A stretch of DNA of 5,988 bases from Actinomycetes bacterium (lineage in GTDB: Bacteria; Actinomycetota; Thermoleophilia; Gaiellales; Gaiellaceae), in the NCBI GenBank assembly GCA_030624785.1, contig JAUXJK010000139.1, positions 1 through 5,988 on the forward strand, in the 5' to 3' direction. The first letter of the stretch is position 1. Each line of letters begins with the position of its first letter. The notes under the pieces are model-generated. The model did no database searches and was not told the DNA's origin. It was given only the letters and a program-made list of their open reading frames with translations. Of this stretch, positions 1 through 5,929 are shown in pieces. Both the position numbers and the translations under genes were made by a program.

Positions 1-1
1 C

Positions 2-49
2 TCGGCCGCACTCTCCTATCTGACGCGTCCCACGGGGCCGGACCGCTAG
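2..49 (+). CDS. possible 3' tail of an upstream gene (partial)
   Basis: Reading from base 2 gives 15 open codons, ending in residues YLTRPTGPDR and a TAG stop at 47-49. Twelve of the 15 codons end in G or C, as in the confident genes here, and a perfect dyad begins one base after the stop, a terminator-like position. No domain can be recognised in so short a piece. Another frame is also open across this edge to about 185, but it is rich in Arg, Trp and Ser and looks less like coding sequence. This is a weak call that only the sequence to the left could settle. Confidence 0.2.
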   Translation, partial: SAALSYLTRPTGPDR

Positions 50-64
50 CGCGACTCAGTCGCG
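50..64 (+). terminator. 7-bp perfect dyad, possible terminator stem
   Basis: CGCGACT, one spacer base, then AGTCGCG forms a perfect 7-bp inverted repeat immediately after the candidate stop at 47-49. A one-base loop cannot fold as such, so an RNA hairpin would use about 5-6 pairs with a 3-5 base loop. No T-run follows, so it is not a classical intrinsic terminator. It could equally be a protein-binding palindrome or chance in GC-rich DNA. Confidence 0.2.
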
Positions 65-147
65 GCCGCCAAGTCTCCGAGCTGCTCGGGTGGCGCAACC
101 GCGGGCCGCGGCAATGCTCACGTTGGCGTCGGCCATCGGGCGCCCAT

Positions 148-168
148 GGCGCCTCACCCTCAGGCGCC
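148..168. repeat. 7-bp inverted repeat, 7-base loop
   Basis: GGCGCCT at 148-154 and AGGCGCC at 162-168 are perfect reverse complements around the loop CACCCTC. The repeat could form a stable hairpin on either strand. No T-run flanks it on either side, and it lies about 170 bases past the cupin stop, so its link to transcription termination is uncertain. Confidence 0.3.
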
Positions 169-286
169 CGGGCCAGGAACTACTAGGGCGTGATGCCGAT
201 GACTGAGATTCGCCCCATCACCGTGTGCAATGCGAGCGTCCCGCGGGGAGCAGGTACCAACGTGGGGCGAAATCGTCTCGTAGGCC

Positions 287-301
287 GCGTCGCGCCGACG
301 C
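287..301 (-). terminator. GC-rich hairpin just downstream of the cupin gene
   Basis: GCGTCG (287-292) and CGACGC (296-301) pair perfectly around a 3-base loop. On the minus strand this hairpin lies about 33 bases after the cupin TAA, where a terminator would be expected. The minus-strand sequence beyond the stem has only a short TTT and no true U-tract, so if it works in termination it would be a weak or factor-dependent one. Confidence 0.25.
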
Positions 302-334
302 CGAGCGCCCAACGCCTACAGCCACGACGTTCAG

Positions 335-790
335 TTAGGCGGCGTCTCCCTCCAGGAAATCGATGCCGTACTTCCGTCCGACTGCGGCGATGTGAGCCGG
401 GTTCTCGGCGTCGGTCACCATCTCTCGGAAGGCCTGCTCAATCCCGGCCGGTGCGAAGAAGATCAGCAATCGTGCCGTTTCGTCCGTCTCGTTCTTGAAG
501 TTGTGGACGACGCCCTTCGGAATGTTGATCCAACTACCGGCAGTTCCTGAGATGCGCTCGCCGTCAGCCCAGAACGTGATCTCACCTTCCAGGATGAAGA
601 ATGCTTCTTCCTCTCGCGTCTGAATGTGGGGTGGTGGCCCCCCTCCAGGCGGCACGACGCCCTCCATGGTGAAGTACTGGCCGTCGGTGTCGTCACCGGT
701 CAGTCGGAACGTGTAGTGGTCGCCGGCACCGTGGAGTACTTCAGTTCCGTCGCCCGGTCTTGCAACAGCTGGCGTGCGATCGGTCATCAT
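335..790 (-). CDS. single-domain cupin protein
   Basis: A 151-residue small cupin, a beta-barrel fold that usually binds one metal ion. Both conserved cupin motifs are visible. Motif 1 spans about residues 49-69 (G49, H55, E62, G69). Motif 2 spans about 85-100 (G85, P91, G93, H96, N100) and matches the consensus at every fixed position. The usual second histidine of motif 1 is replaced by Gln57 in PPHIQTREEE, so the likely metal ligands are H55, E62 and H96, possibly with Q57. There is no signal peptide or membrane segment, so it is probably cytosolic. The C-terminal part (about 112-147) is largely helical-looking and lies outside the barrel. Cupins with this layout include dioxygenases, isomerases and sensor-like proteins, so no reaction can be assigned. 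It lies 63 bases downstream of the SpoIIAA-like gene on the same strand and may share its transcript. Confidence 0.88.
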   Translation of the reverse strand: MMTDRTPAVARPGDGTEVLHGAGDHYTFRLTGDDTDGQYFTMEGVVPPGGGPPPHIQTREEEAFFILEGEITFWADGERISGTAGSWINIPKGVVHNFKNETDETARLLIFFAPAGIEQAFREMVTDAENPAHIAAVGRKYGIDFLEGDAA

Positions 791-794
791 TCGG

Positions 795-800
795 CCTCCT
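795..800 (-). promoter_or_regulatory. Shine-Dalgarno of the cupin gene; bears on start choice
   Basis: The minus strand reads AGGAGG followed by CCGA and two consecutive ATG codons. The first ATG (788-790) is only 4 bases from the motif, while the second (785-787) is 7 bases away, the more usual spacing. The true start may therefore be the second Met, giving 150 residues. Function is unaffected. Confidence 0.6.
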
Positions 801-817
801 CAGAGGATTGATGGAGC

Positions 818-840
818 GTCGTCGCGCTAGGCGACAAGAC
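818..840. repeat. short imperfect hairpin between the two minus-strand genes
   Basis: GTCGC (821-825) and GCGAC (831-835) pair around the loop GCTAG, and the outer GTC (818-820) and GAC (838-840) can add three pairs across a two-base bulge. It sits in the 63-base gap between the SpoIIAA-like stop and the cupin start. It could be an attenuating or RNA-processing element, or chance; no T-run follows. Confidence 0.2.
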
Positions 841-853
841 ACGGGCACCTAGA

Positions 854-1216
854 TCAAGCGGCCACCCATTCACGCGCCGCGTCCAGCCCAGATGTGCCGA
901 ACACCTTGACCTCGCCGGGAATCATCCAGGCGAACACGCTCACGGAGTGGCGCATCCAGTCCTGGTCGGTCACCAGGGCTACTCGTTCGTAGCTGGCCGG
1001 GTGACGGACACCTAGCTTCATGTCGTCCCAGGCCGCGCCGAGGGTGTAACCGTCATAGTCGTCACCAAGCACGTAGAGAAACCGAACCTTGCCGTGCTCC
1101 GCCCGAACCTTTTCGATCGCGGGCACCAGAATATCGCGGTAGTCGGTGTCCTCAACCTTCCCTTTGGCCTCGACGCCAACGACACCAGCCGGTAGATCAG
1201 GGATCAGCTCAAGCAT
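854..1216 (-). CDS. SpoIIAA-like (STAS-fold) family protein
   Basis: A 120-residue protein that resembles the SpoIIAA-like family (Pfam PF11964, as I recall it) over its full length. Visible family features are an N-terminal strand with VVGVEAKGKV (about 12-21), a helix containing YRDILVPAIEKV (about 26-37), the strand KVRFLYVLG (about 43-51), the loop GYTLGAAWDDMKLG (about 56-69), YERVALVTDQDWMRH (about 76-90), and the end block PGEVKVF (about 100-106). The fold is shared with anti-sigma factor antagonists, but members of this family generally lack the phosphorylatable serine context of SpoIIAA, and none is evident here, so a sigma-factor role should not be assumed. It is a soluble protein of unknown biochemical function. 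The ATG at 1214-1216 follows a purine-rich AAGGG with 5-base spacing. It is transcribed divergently from the hydantoinase genes. Confidence 0.88.
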   Translation of the reverse strand: MLELIPDLPAGVVGVEAKGKVEDTDYRDILVPAIEKVRAEHGKVRFLYVLGDDYDGYTLGAAWDDMKLGVRHPASYERVALVTDQDWMRHSVSVFAWMIPGEVKVFGTSGLDAAREWVAA

Positions 1217-1328
1217 GGGGACCCTTTCCTGTTTGCGCGAAGCTCAGACACTGCCAGACAAGCACTAGTCTCTGTCGACCTGTCCAGGCGGCCCCAAGCG
1301 AGCGACGGCCCAAACGAGGAGCCACTGA
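1217..1328. promoter_or_regulatory. divergent promoter region
   Basis: These 112 bases separate the starts of two oppositely transcribed genes and must hold both promoters if each is transcribed from here. On the plus strand TAGTCT (1266-1271) fits a loose TAnnnT -10 hexamer, with a poor -35 match CAGACA (1245-1250) at a short 15-base spacing. On the minus strand TGGACA is a good -35 match, but no convincing -10 follows. The plus-strand gene has a strong Shine-Dalgarno GAGGAG (1316-1321) 7 bases before its ATG. Exact promoter positions cannot be fixed by eye. Confidence 0.5.
1257..1276. promoter_or_regulatory. operator-like palindrome GACA-N3-ACTAGT-N3-TGTC
   Basis: Fourteen of 20 positions are symmetric about 1266.5: GACA (1257-1260), the palindromic core ACTAGT (1264-1269) and TGTC (1273-1276). 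This spaced two-fold symmetry is typical of sites for dimeric regulators. A second GACA (1247-1250) and a second TGTC (1281-1284) sit outside it, almost symmetrically. It overlaps the candidate -10 of the plus-strand promoter, which would suit a repressor. No regulator gene lies in the window, so the binding protein is unknown. Confidence 0.35.
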
Positions 1329-2498
1329 ATGAACCGGATCGGAGTCGACGTTGGTGGAACGTTCACAGACTTCGTGCTCGCTGACGCAGAGGGCGCAGTT
1401 CACCTGCTCAAGGTTCCATCGACACCCGCGGATCCGTCTCACGCGACGCTAGACGGAGCCGCAAGGCTGATCGAACAGGCCGGTCTCACGCCAGCCGAGA
1501 TCGAGAGCTTCCTCCACGGCACCACGGTCGTAACCAACATCGTGCTGGAACACAACGGGGCCCGTGCCGGGATGATTACGACCGAGGGCTTCCGCGACGT
1601 GCTCCACATCGCCCGTCACAAGCGTCCGCGCAACTTCTCGCTTCACGACGAGCTCCCGTGGCAGCGCTATCCGCTCGTTCCGCGCAGCCTGCGACTCACA
1701 GTGCCCGAACGAATCATCGCGCCCGACGGCGACGCCCTTGTCGAGCTCGACGAGGCAGCTGTTCGCGAGGCCGCCAAGAAGCTCGCTGCTGAAGGAGTGC
1801 AGGCCGTGTCGATCTGCTTTCTGTTCTCCTTCCTCAACCCTGTGCATGAGCAGCGCGCCAAGGCCATCGTCGAGGAAGAGATGCCCGACGCCTTCATCTG
1901 CGCAAGCCACGAGATCGCATCGATGTACCGCGAGTACGAGCGGTTCTCGACGACCGCCCTGAACACCTACGCGGGCCCGAAAGCTTCTACCTATCTCAGC
2001 GAACTCGCTGAGGGGCTCGGTGAGCTCGGCGTCGCAGGCGAGCTTCGCCTGATGCAGTCCGATGGCGGCGTAAGCGGCGCGAGCGCCGCGAAGGAGAGAC
2101 CGGTGAGTTTGCTGATGTCCGGCCCCGTCGCCGGCCTGATCGGCGGCGTCTGGGCTGGGCGCATGGACGGCTTCGAATCAACAATCACTCTTGATGTCGG
2201 GGGCACGTCGGCCGACATCGGCGTCGCTCCGGACGGTCGCGCCAAGACCCGCCACCTGATGGACACGCGCGTGGGCGGATACGACGTACTCGTCCCCATG
2301 CTCGATCTCGAAACGATCGGCGCCGGCGGCGGATCGATCGCCCACGTCGACCCAGGCGGAATGTTCACGGTCGGCCCACAGAGCGCCGGCGCCGACCCCG
2401 GACCTGCCGCGTACGGGCGCGGTGGCGACAGGCCGACCACGACCGACGCCAACCTCCTGCTGGGGCGACTCCGGCTGGACAACCTCCTCGGCGGATAG
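1329..2498 (+). CDS. HyuA-type hydantoinase/oxoprolinase, N-terminal part, cut by in-frame TAG
   Basis: This 389-residue frame is the first third of an ATP-dependent hydantoinase/5-oxoprolinase-family enzyme. Residues 4-15 (IGVDVGGTFTDF) are the phosphate-binding motif of the actin/ASKHA-like N-terminal domain, followed by the HGTTVVTN block (63-70). The catalytic-subunit core begins near 200 and shows QSDGG (243-247), SGPVAG (264-269), a second phosphate motif LDVGGTSADIG (288-298) and the glycine-rich TIGAGGGSIA (329-338). The family continues for roughly 300 more residues, but a TAG follows Gly389. Downstream of it the same frame resumes family sequence at once (LALDVD) and runs to 5210, so the intact gene would be 1329-5210. 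The start is supported by GAGGAG 7 bases upstream. As read, this product lacks the rest of HyuA and all of HyuB and is unlikely to be active alone. The locus is best viewed as a disrupted gene unless the stop is an error or is translated. Confidence 0.85.
   Translation: MNRIGVDVGGTFTDFVLADAEGAVHLLKVPSTPADPSHATLDGAARLIEQAGLTPAEIESFLHGTTVVTNIVLEHNGARAGMITTEGFRDVLHIARHKRPRNFSLHDELPWQRYPLVPRSLRLTVPERIIAPDGDALVELDEAAVREAAKKLAAEGVQAVSICFLFSFLNPVHEQRAKAIVEEEMPDAFICASHEIASMYREYERFSTTALNTYAGPKASTYLSELAEGLGELGVAGELRLMQSDGGVSGASAAKERPVSLLMSGPVAGLIGGVWAGRMDGFESTITLDVGGTSADIGVAPDGRAKTRHLMDTRVGGYDVLVPMLDLETIGAGGGSIAHVDPGGMFTVGPQSAGADPGPAAYGRGGDRPTTTDANLLLGRLRLDNLLGG
2496..2498 (+). other. in-frame TAG interrupting the hyuA-hyuB fusion
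   Basis: The codons on either side read N-L-L-G-G, TAG, L-A-L-D-V-D, which is continuous HyuA sequence in one frame with no insertion or deletion. One base change from GAG, AAG or CAG would create it. No in-frame ATG, GTG or TTG occurs until 2562. The base after the stop is C, a context in which stops are known to be comparatively leaky. No confidently called gene here ends in TAG: the cupin uses TAA and the others TGA. Confidence 0.9.
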
Positions 2499-2561
2499 CT
2501 CGCACTCGACGTCGACCGTGCACGTGCGGCGATCACCGAGCACGTAGCCGCGCCACTCGAG

Positions 2562-5210
2562 ATGAGCGCCGCCGAGGCCGCGCTCGGCACGGTGACGATC
2601 CTCAACCACAACATGACGCAGGCGATCGAGCTGAATAGTGTTCGGCGCGGCTACGACCCTCGCGACTTCGCACTCGTAGCTTTCGGCGGCGCCGGACCGC
2701 TCCACGGCTGCGAGGTCGCGCAGGCGCTGCGCGTTCCAACGGTCGTCGTGCCACCTGCGCCGGGCATCACGTCCGCGATCGGTCTGCTCGCATCAGACAT
2801 CACGCGCACCGTTGGTCGCACCGTGTTTCAGATCGCCGGGCAGGCGGACGCAAAGCGGCTGGAGCGTGAGTTCGCCGAGATCGAGAGCGATGTGGGTGAG
2901 CGCCTCCTGGCCGATGGGATCGAGCAGGCGGATATCGCGATGACGCGTGAGGCCGACTGTCGCTACGTTGGCCAGGGCTACGAACTTCGTGTGCCCTTCC
3001 CCGCCGGAGCATTGACCGCCGACACAGCCACGGCGGTGGCCGAGAGCTACCACGCAGCGCACGATCGCGAGTACGGCGGGCGATTCGATGACATGGACGT
3101 CGAGATCGTCAACATCCACGTCGTGGGGGTTGGACTCGGCGAGGGCCTGGAGTGGGCCGGTCTCGAAGCTGGCGGGCCCGATCCGAGCGCAGCCTTGCTC
3201 GGGACGGCACCGATGGTCGTCGACCGCGACGGGACACCAACCGAGCTCGATGCTCGCCACTACGATCGCGCGCTGCTGCGGGCCGGCAACGTGATCGAGG
3301 GGCCGGCACTCATCGTTCAGACCGACTCGACCACCTACCTGCCACCGGGCTTTGTCGGCACCGTCTCAACGAGCGGCAACGTGATCATCGACGTGCCGCT
3401 CGACAACGAGAGTGACGCGGACGAGAGCTCCGACACCACAAGCGCAGACGGCACGCAGATCGACAAGGTGACCCAGCGCGTCATCGGCGGAGCCCTCGAG
3501 TCACTTGCCAAGGAGATGGGCTCGGCACTGTGGCGCATGGCCTTCTCCAGCATCATTCGCGAATCGGAAGATCTCGGGGCGGGCATCTTCGACGCCGACG
3601 GGCGCATGCTCTGCGAAAGCGATCAGACGCCCATGCAATTCGGAGCGCTGTCCGGAAACATCCGCGGGATCATCGGCCTCCTCGGCGACGACATCGAAGA
3701 CGGCGACGTGATCATCCACAACGACCCGTACAGAGGCGCGTCCCACTCGAGCGACATCTGTGTCGCGACCCCCATCTACTGGAAGGGCGAGTTGGTCGCC
3801 TACTCGGCCAACGACGCTCACTGGATCGACATCGGCGGCGGTGCTCCCGGCTACAACGAACATGCAATCGACCTGTGGGCGGAAGGTGTTCATCTTCCGG
3901 CGCTGAAGCTCTACGAACGAGGAGTGCTCAACGAACAGGTGGAGCGGATGTTGTTCGCCAACGTCCGTACGCCGGCGATCAACCAGGGTGACCTTCGGGC
4001 GCAGCTCGCATCGATCGAGCTCGGCAAGCGCCGCTTCATCGAGCTTCTCGGTCGTTACGGGAAGCACGTTGTCATGGACACCGCGAGCAGTTGGATGGAC
4101 TACGCAGAAGGCCGGCTACGCGAGGCCATCTCGGCGATTCCCGACGGCGACTACGCAGCCGAGGGCAATATGGATGACAACGGACTGGATCGCGAAACGC
4201 CGGTGCCACTCAAGGTCACCGTGAAGGTGCGCGGGGACGCGCTCACGCTCGACCTCACCGGGACGCACAAGGAGTCACCGAGCGCGTTCAACGCACCGTT
4301 TGAGGGCACGACCCAGGTGACCGCGTACTACATCGTGCGGACCCTCCTGTTGGACGAGGTGCTGATCGACCAACACGTCCCCCAGAACGACGGCATCTTT
4401 CGGCCGATCACTGTGGAGGCACCGCTCGGCTGCCTCTTCAACCCGCGGGTCCCACGCGCCTGCACGTCGCGCTTCACGCAGGCACAACGCCTCGCCGACC
4501 TGGTCATTCAGGCTCTCGCGCCGGTACTGCCCGAGCAGGCCACAGCCGGCAACTCCGCCTCGTGTGAGGTCGCGGCCTTTGCCGTCTTCCTGCCCGAGCA
4601 AGAGCAGTACCAGGTGCACGTCGAGATCAATGAGGGCTCATACGGCGGCCGCCTCGGACGAGACGGCATGGACTCCGTCGACTGCCTCGTCGCGAACACC
4701 CGCAACAACCCGATCGAGGAGCTCGAATCCCACTACAAGATTCGGACCGAACGCTACGAGCTACGAGATGAGCCCGCTGCGCCCGGTGAGTGGCGCGGAG
4801 GTATCGGCATCGTCCGCGAGAACCGCATCCTCGCCGACGGCTTCGTCTCGTTGCAGGGCGACCGTCATCTGGAGGCTCCGCTCGGCATCTTTGGGGGCTC
4901 GCCGGGCCAGGTTGGTACGACGACCAAGAATCCGGGCACACCCGAAGAAGAGGCTCTGCCAGCAAAGCTCGCCGGGCTGCCAATGAAGGAGGGCGACGTG
5001 CTCCGCATCGTTACGCCCTCGAGCGGGGGCTACGGGAACCCGCTCGACCGCGATCCGACGCTCGTGCTTCGCGACGTCAACGACGACCTGGTACGGGCCG
5101 AGACCGTCGAGGAGATATACGGCGTGATCATTCGTGATGGCATGATCGATGAGGACGCAACCGCGGCGTCGCGAGCAACGCGAGGCCGCACACCCGAAGA
5201 GAACGCATGA
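2562..5210 (+). CDS. HyuA C-terminal part fused to HyuB (hydantoinase B/oxoprolinase)
   Basis: An 882-residue frame, in phase with 1329-2498, that completes the enzyme. Residues 1-280 finish HyuA: FGGAGPLHGCEVA (41-53), VVPPAPGITSAIGLL (62-76) and the C-terminal beta-rich domain containing GPALIVQTDSTTYLPPG (247-263). An acidic linker (281-297) leads into HyuB from about 300 to 860. HyuB signatures include DGRMLCESDQTPMQFG, HNDPYRGASHSSDI, DIGGGAPGYNEHAIDLWAEG, ANTRNNPIEELESH, EWRGGIGIVREN and SSGGYGNPLDRDP. With the upstream part the protein would be about 1,293 residues, close to eukaryotic 5-oxoprolinase (about 1,288), which has the same fused order. Family members hydrolyse cyclic amides with ATP or, in carboxylase relatives, activate ketones; the substrate here is not determined. 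The ATG at 2562 has no convincing Shine-Dalgarno and is merely the first Met after the TAG, so independent initiation is doubtful. The TGA overlaps the next start, suggesting coupled translation. Confidence 0.85.
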   Translation: MSAAEAALGTVTILNHNMTQAIELNSVRRGYDPRDFALVAFGGAGPLHGCEVAQALRVPTVVVPPAPGITSAIGLLASDITRTVGRTVFQIAGQADAKRLEREFAEIESDVGERLLADGIEQADIAMTREADCRYVGQGYELRVPFPAGALTADTATAVAESYHAAHDREYGGRFDDMDVEIVNIHVVGVGLGEGLEWAGLEAGGPDPSAALLGTAPMVVDRDGTPTELDARHYDRALLRAGNVIEGPALIVQTDSTTYLPPGFVGTVSTSGNVIIDVPLDNESDADESSDTTSADGTQIDKVTQRVIGGALESLAKEMGSALWRMAFSSIIRESEDLGAGIFDADGRMLCESDQTPMQFGALSGNIRGIIGLLGDDIEDGDVIIHNDPYRGASHSSDICVATPIYWKGELVAYSANDAHWIDIGGGAPGYNEHAIDLWAEGVHLPALKLYERGVLNEQVERMLFANVRTPAINQGDLRAQLASIELGKRRFIELLGRYGKHVVMDTASSWMDYAEGRLREAISAIPDGDYAAEGNMDDNGLDRETPVPLKVTVKVRGDALTLDLTGTHKESPSAFNAPFEGTTQVTAYYIVRTLLLDEVLIDQHVPQNDGIFRPITVEAPLGCLFNPRVPRACTSRFTQAQRLADLVIQALAPVLPEQATAGNSASCEVAAFAVFLPEQEQYQVHVEINEGSYGGRLGRDGMDSVDCLVANTRNNPIEELESHYKIRTERYELRDEPAAPGEWRGGIGIVRENRILADGFVSLQGDRHLEAPLGIFGGSPGQVGTTTKNPGTPEEEALPAKLAGLPMKEGDVLRIVTPSSGGYGNPLDRDPTLVLRDVNDDLVRAETVEEIYGVIIRDGMIDEDATAASRATRGRTPEENA
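3402..3452 (+). other. acidic linker joining HyuA and HyuB
   Basis: Seventeen residues (DNESDADESSDTTSADG) contain seven Asp/Glu and no basic residue. They lie between the last HyuA strand (NVIIDVPL) and the first HyuB helix (VTQRVIGGALESLAKEM). The composition and position suggest a flexible tether rather than a folded part. Two-gene systems would have the hyuA stop and hyuB start here. Confidence 0.65.
5207..5210 (+). promoter_or_regulatory. ATGA stop-start overlap
   Basis: The TGA ending the hydantoinase frame shares bases with the ATG of the hydrolase gene, the arrangement typical of translational coupling. The purine-rich GAAGAG (5196-5201) lies 5 bases before the ATG and could act as a weak ribosome-binding site. 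If the TAG at 2496 stops most ribosomes, coupling here would depend on reinitiation near 2562. Confidence 0.8.
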
Positions 5211-5923
5211 GCGCGACGGAGCCCGACGAACGTCAAGGGCTCAGGGCGTGGCGAGTCATCGCGACGATTCCCGAGTTCCCGCTCGTTTACGCCGAGACGG
5301 CCCTCGTCGTCATCGACCTCACCGTAGGCCAGATCGCCCGCGACGGCGACCGCTACACGCGCATCCGCGAGGCCGGCATGGCAGAGGACGCCGAGTACGC
5401 CTACGGACGCTGCGACAACGTCGTCGTGCCAAATACGCGCAAGCTTCTCGACACATTCCATGAGAACGGTGCCCCCGTGATCTTCACCACCTGCGCGTCT
5501 CTCACAGGTGACGGCTCGGACCAGACCTGGCGGCACCGTGCGTTTGGTCACATCTGCGCGGCCGATTCGCGCGACGCTCAGGTCGTCGACGAGCTTGCAC
5601 CGCAGGATGACGACATGCTGCTCGTCAAGACCGGCTCGAGCGCATTCAACTCGACCAACATCGAACACCTGCTGAGGAACATGGAGATCTCGACGCTCGT
5701 CCTCACGGGCGTCTGGACGAACAGCTGCGTCGAGGGCGCCGCGCGAGATGCCGGCGATCGCGACTTCAAGGTCGTTCTCGCTGAGGATTGCTGCGCGGCC
5801 ATGAGCCCGCGTGGACACAACGGCGCGCTCGAGTATCTCGACCGGAACTTCTGCCACGTCAAGTCGGCAGACGAGACAATTCAGAAGCTCGCAGCTGACA
5901 CGGCTGCCGCAAGCGGGGGCTGA
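5207..5923 (+). CDS. isochorismatase-family cysteine hydrolase
   Basis: A 238-residue cysteine hydrolase of the isochorismatase superfamily, which includes N-carbamoylsarcosine amidase, biuret hydrolase and nicotinamidase. The catalytic triad is readable: Asp37 in TALVVIDLTVGQ, Lys141 in LLVKTGSSAF, and the nucleophile Cys174 in LTGVWTNSCVEGAARDA. The Lys-to-Cys gap of 33 residues equals that recalled for Arthrobacter N-carbamoylsarcosine amidase (K144, C177). The remaining Rossmann-like strands are also present: PVIFTTCAS (90-98) and FKVVLAEDCCAAMS (187-200). The metal-binding histidine pattern of nicotinamidases is not apparent. About 30 residues precede the first core strand. No signal peptide is seen, so it is probably cytosolic. 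Overlap with the hydantoinase gene suggests it acts on the ring-opened product, removing a carbamoyl or amide group. N-carbamoylsarcosine is one plausible substrate, but the exact one is inference. Confidence 0.87.
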   Translation: MSATEPDERQGLRAWRVIATIPEFPLVYAETALVVIDLTVGQIARDGDRYTRIREAGMAEDAEYAYGRCDNVVVPNTRKLLDTFHENGAPVIFTTCASLTGDGSDQTWRHRAFGHICAADSRDAQVVDELAPQDDDMLLVKTGSSAFNSTNIEHLLRNMEISTLVLTGVWTNSCVEGAARDAGDRDFKVVLAEDCCAAMSPRGHNGALEYLDRNFCHVKSADETIQKLAADTAAASGG

Positions 5924-5929
5924 CCGCGG

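Larger units (their letters stand above)
65..334. other. gene-free stretch with GC-rich dyads
   Basis: I see no believable gene between the possible tail ending at 49 and the cupin stop at 335. The only longer frame, starting near 190 on the plus strand, runs antisense into the cupin gene and encodes an Arg/Pro/Ser-rich peptide with no family resemblance. The stretch contains three copies of GGCGCC (139-144, 148-153 and 163-168) and two hairpin-capable repeats described separately. No tRNA or other RNA gene was recognised. Confidence 0.5.

Noticed and set aside
1..136. Minus-strand gene running off the left edge from an ATG at 136
   Set aside because: A stop at 56-58 (TCA on the plus strand) ends this frame after 26 codons.
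190..498. 102-codon plus-strand frame
   Set aside because: It is dominated by Arg, Pro and Ser and runs antisense into the cupin gene. No ribosome-binding site or family resemblance was seen.
2499..2564. Separate gene start or programmed frameshift after the TAG
   Set aside because: The two parts are in the same frame, so no shift is needed, and no ribosome-binding site or slippery run is visible before 2562.
1991..2614. 207-codon minus-strand frame crossing the TAG region
   Set aside because: It is antisense to HyuA core motifs and Ser/Pro/Arg-rich. It does not explain the interruption at 2496, because the plus-strand family sequence continues on both sides.
3501..4067. 188-codon minus-strand frame and overlapping plus-strand alternatives
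   Set aside because: All are shadows of the HyuB region, whose own frame carries the conserved motifs.
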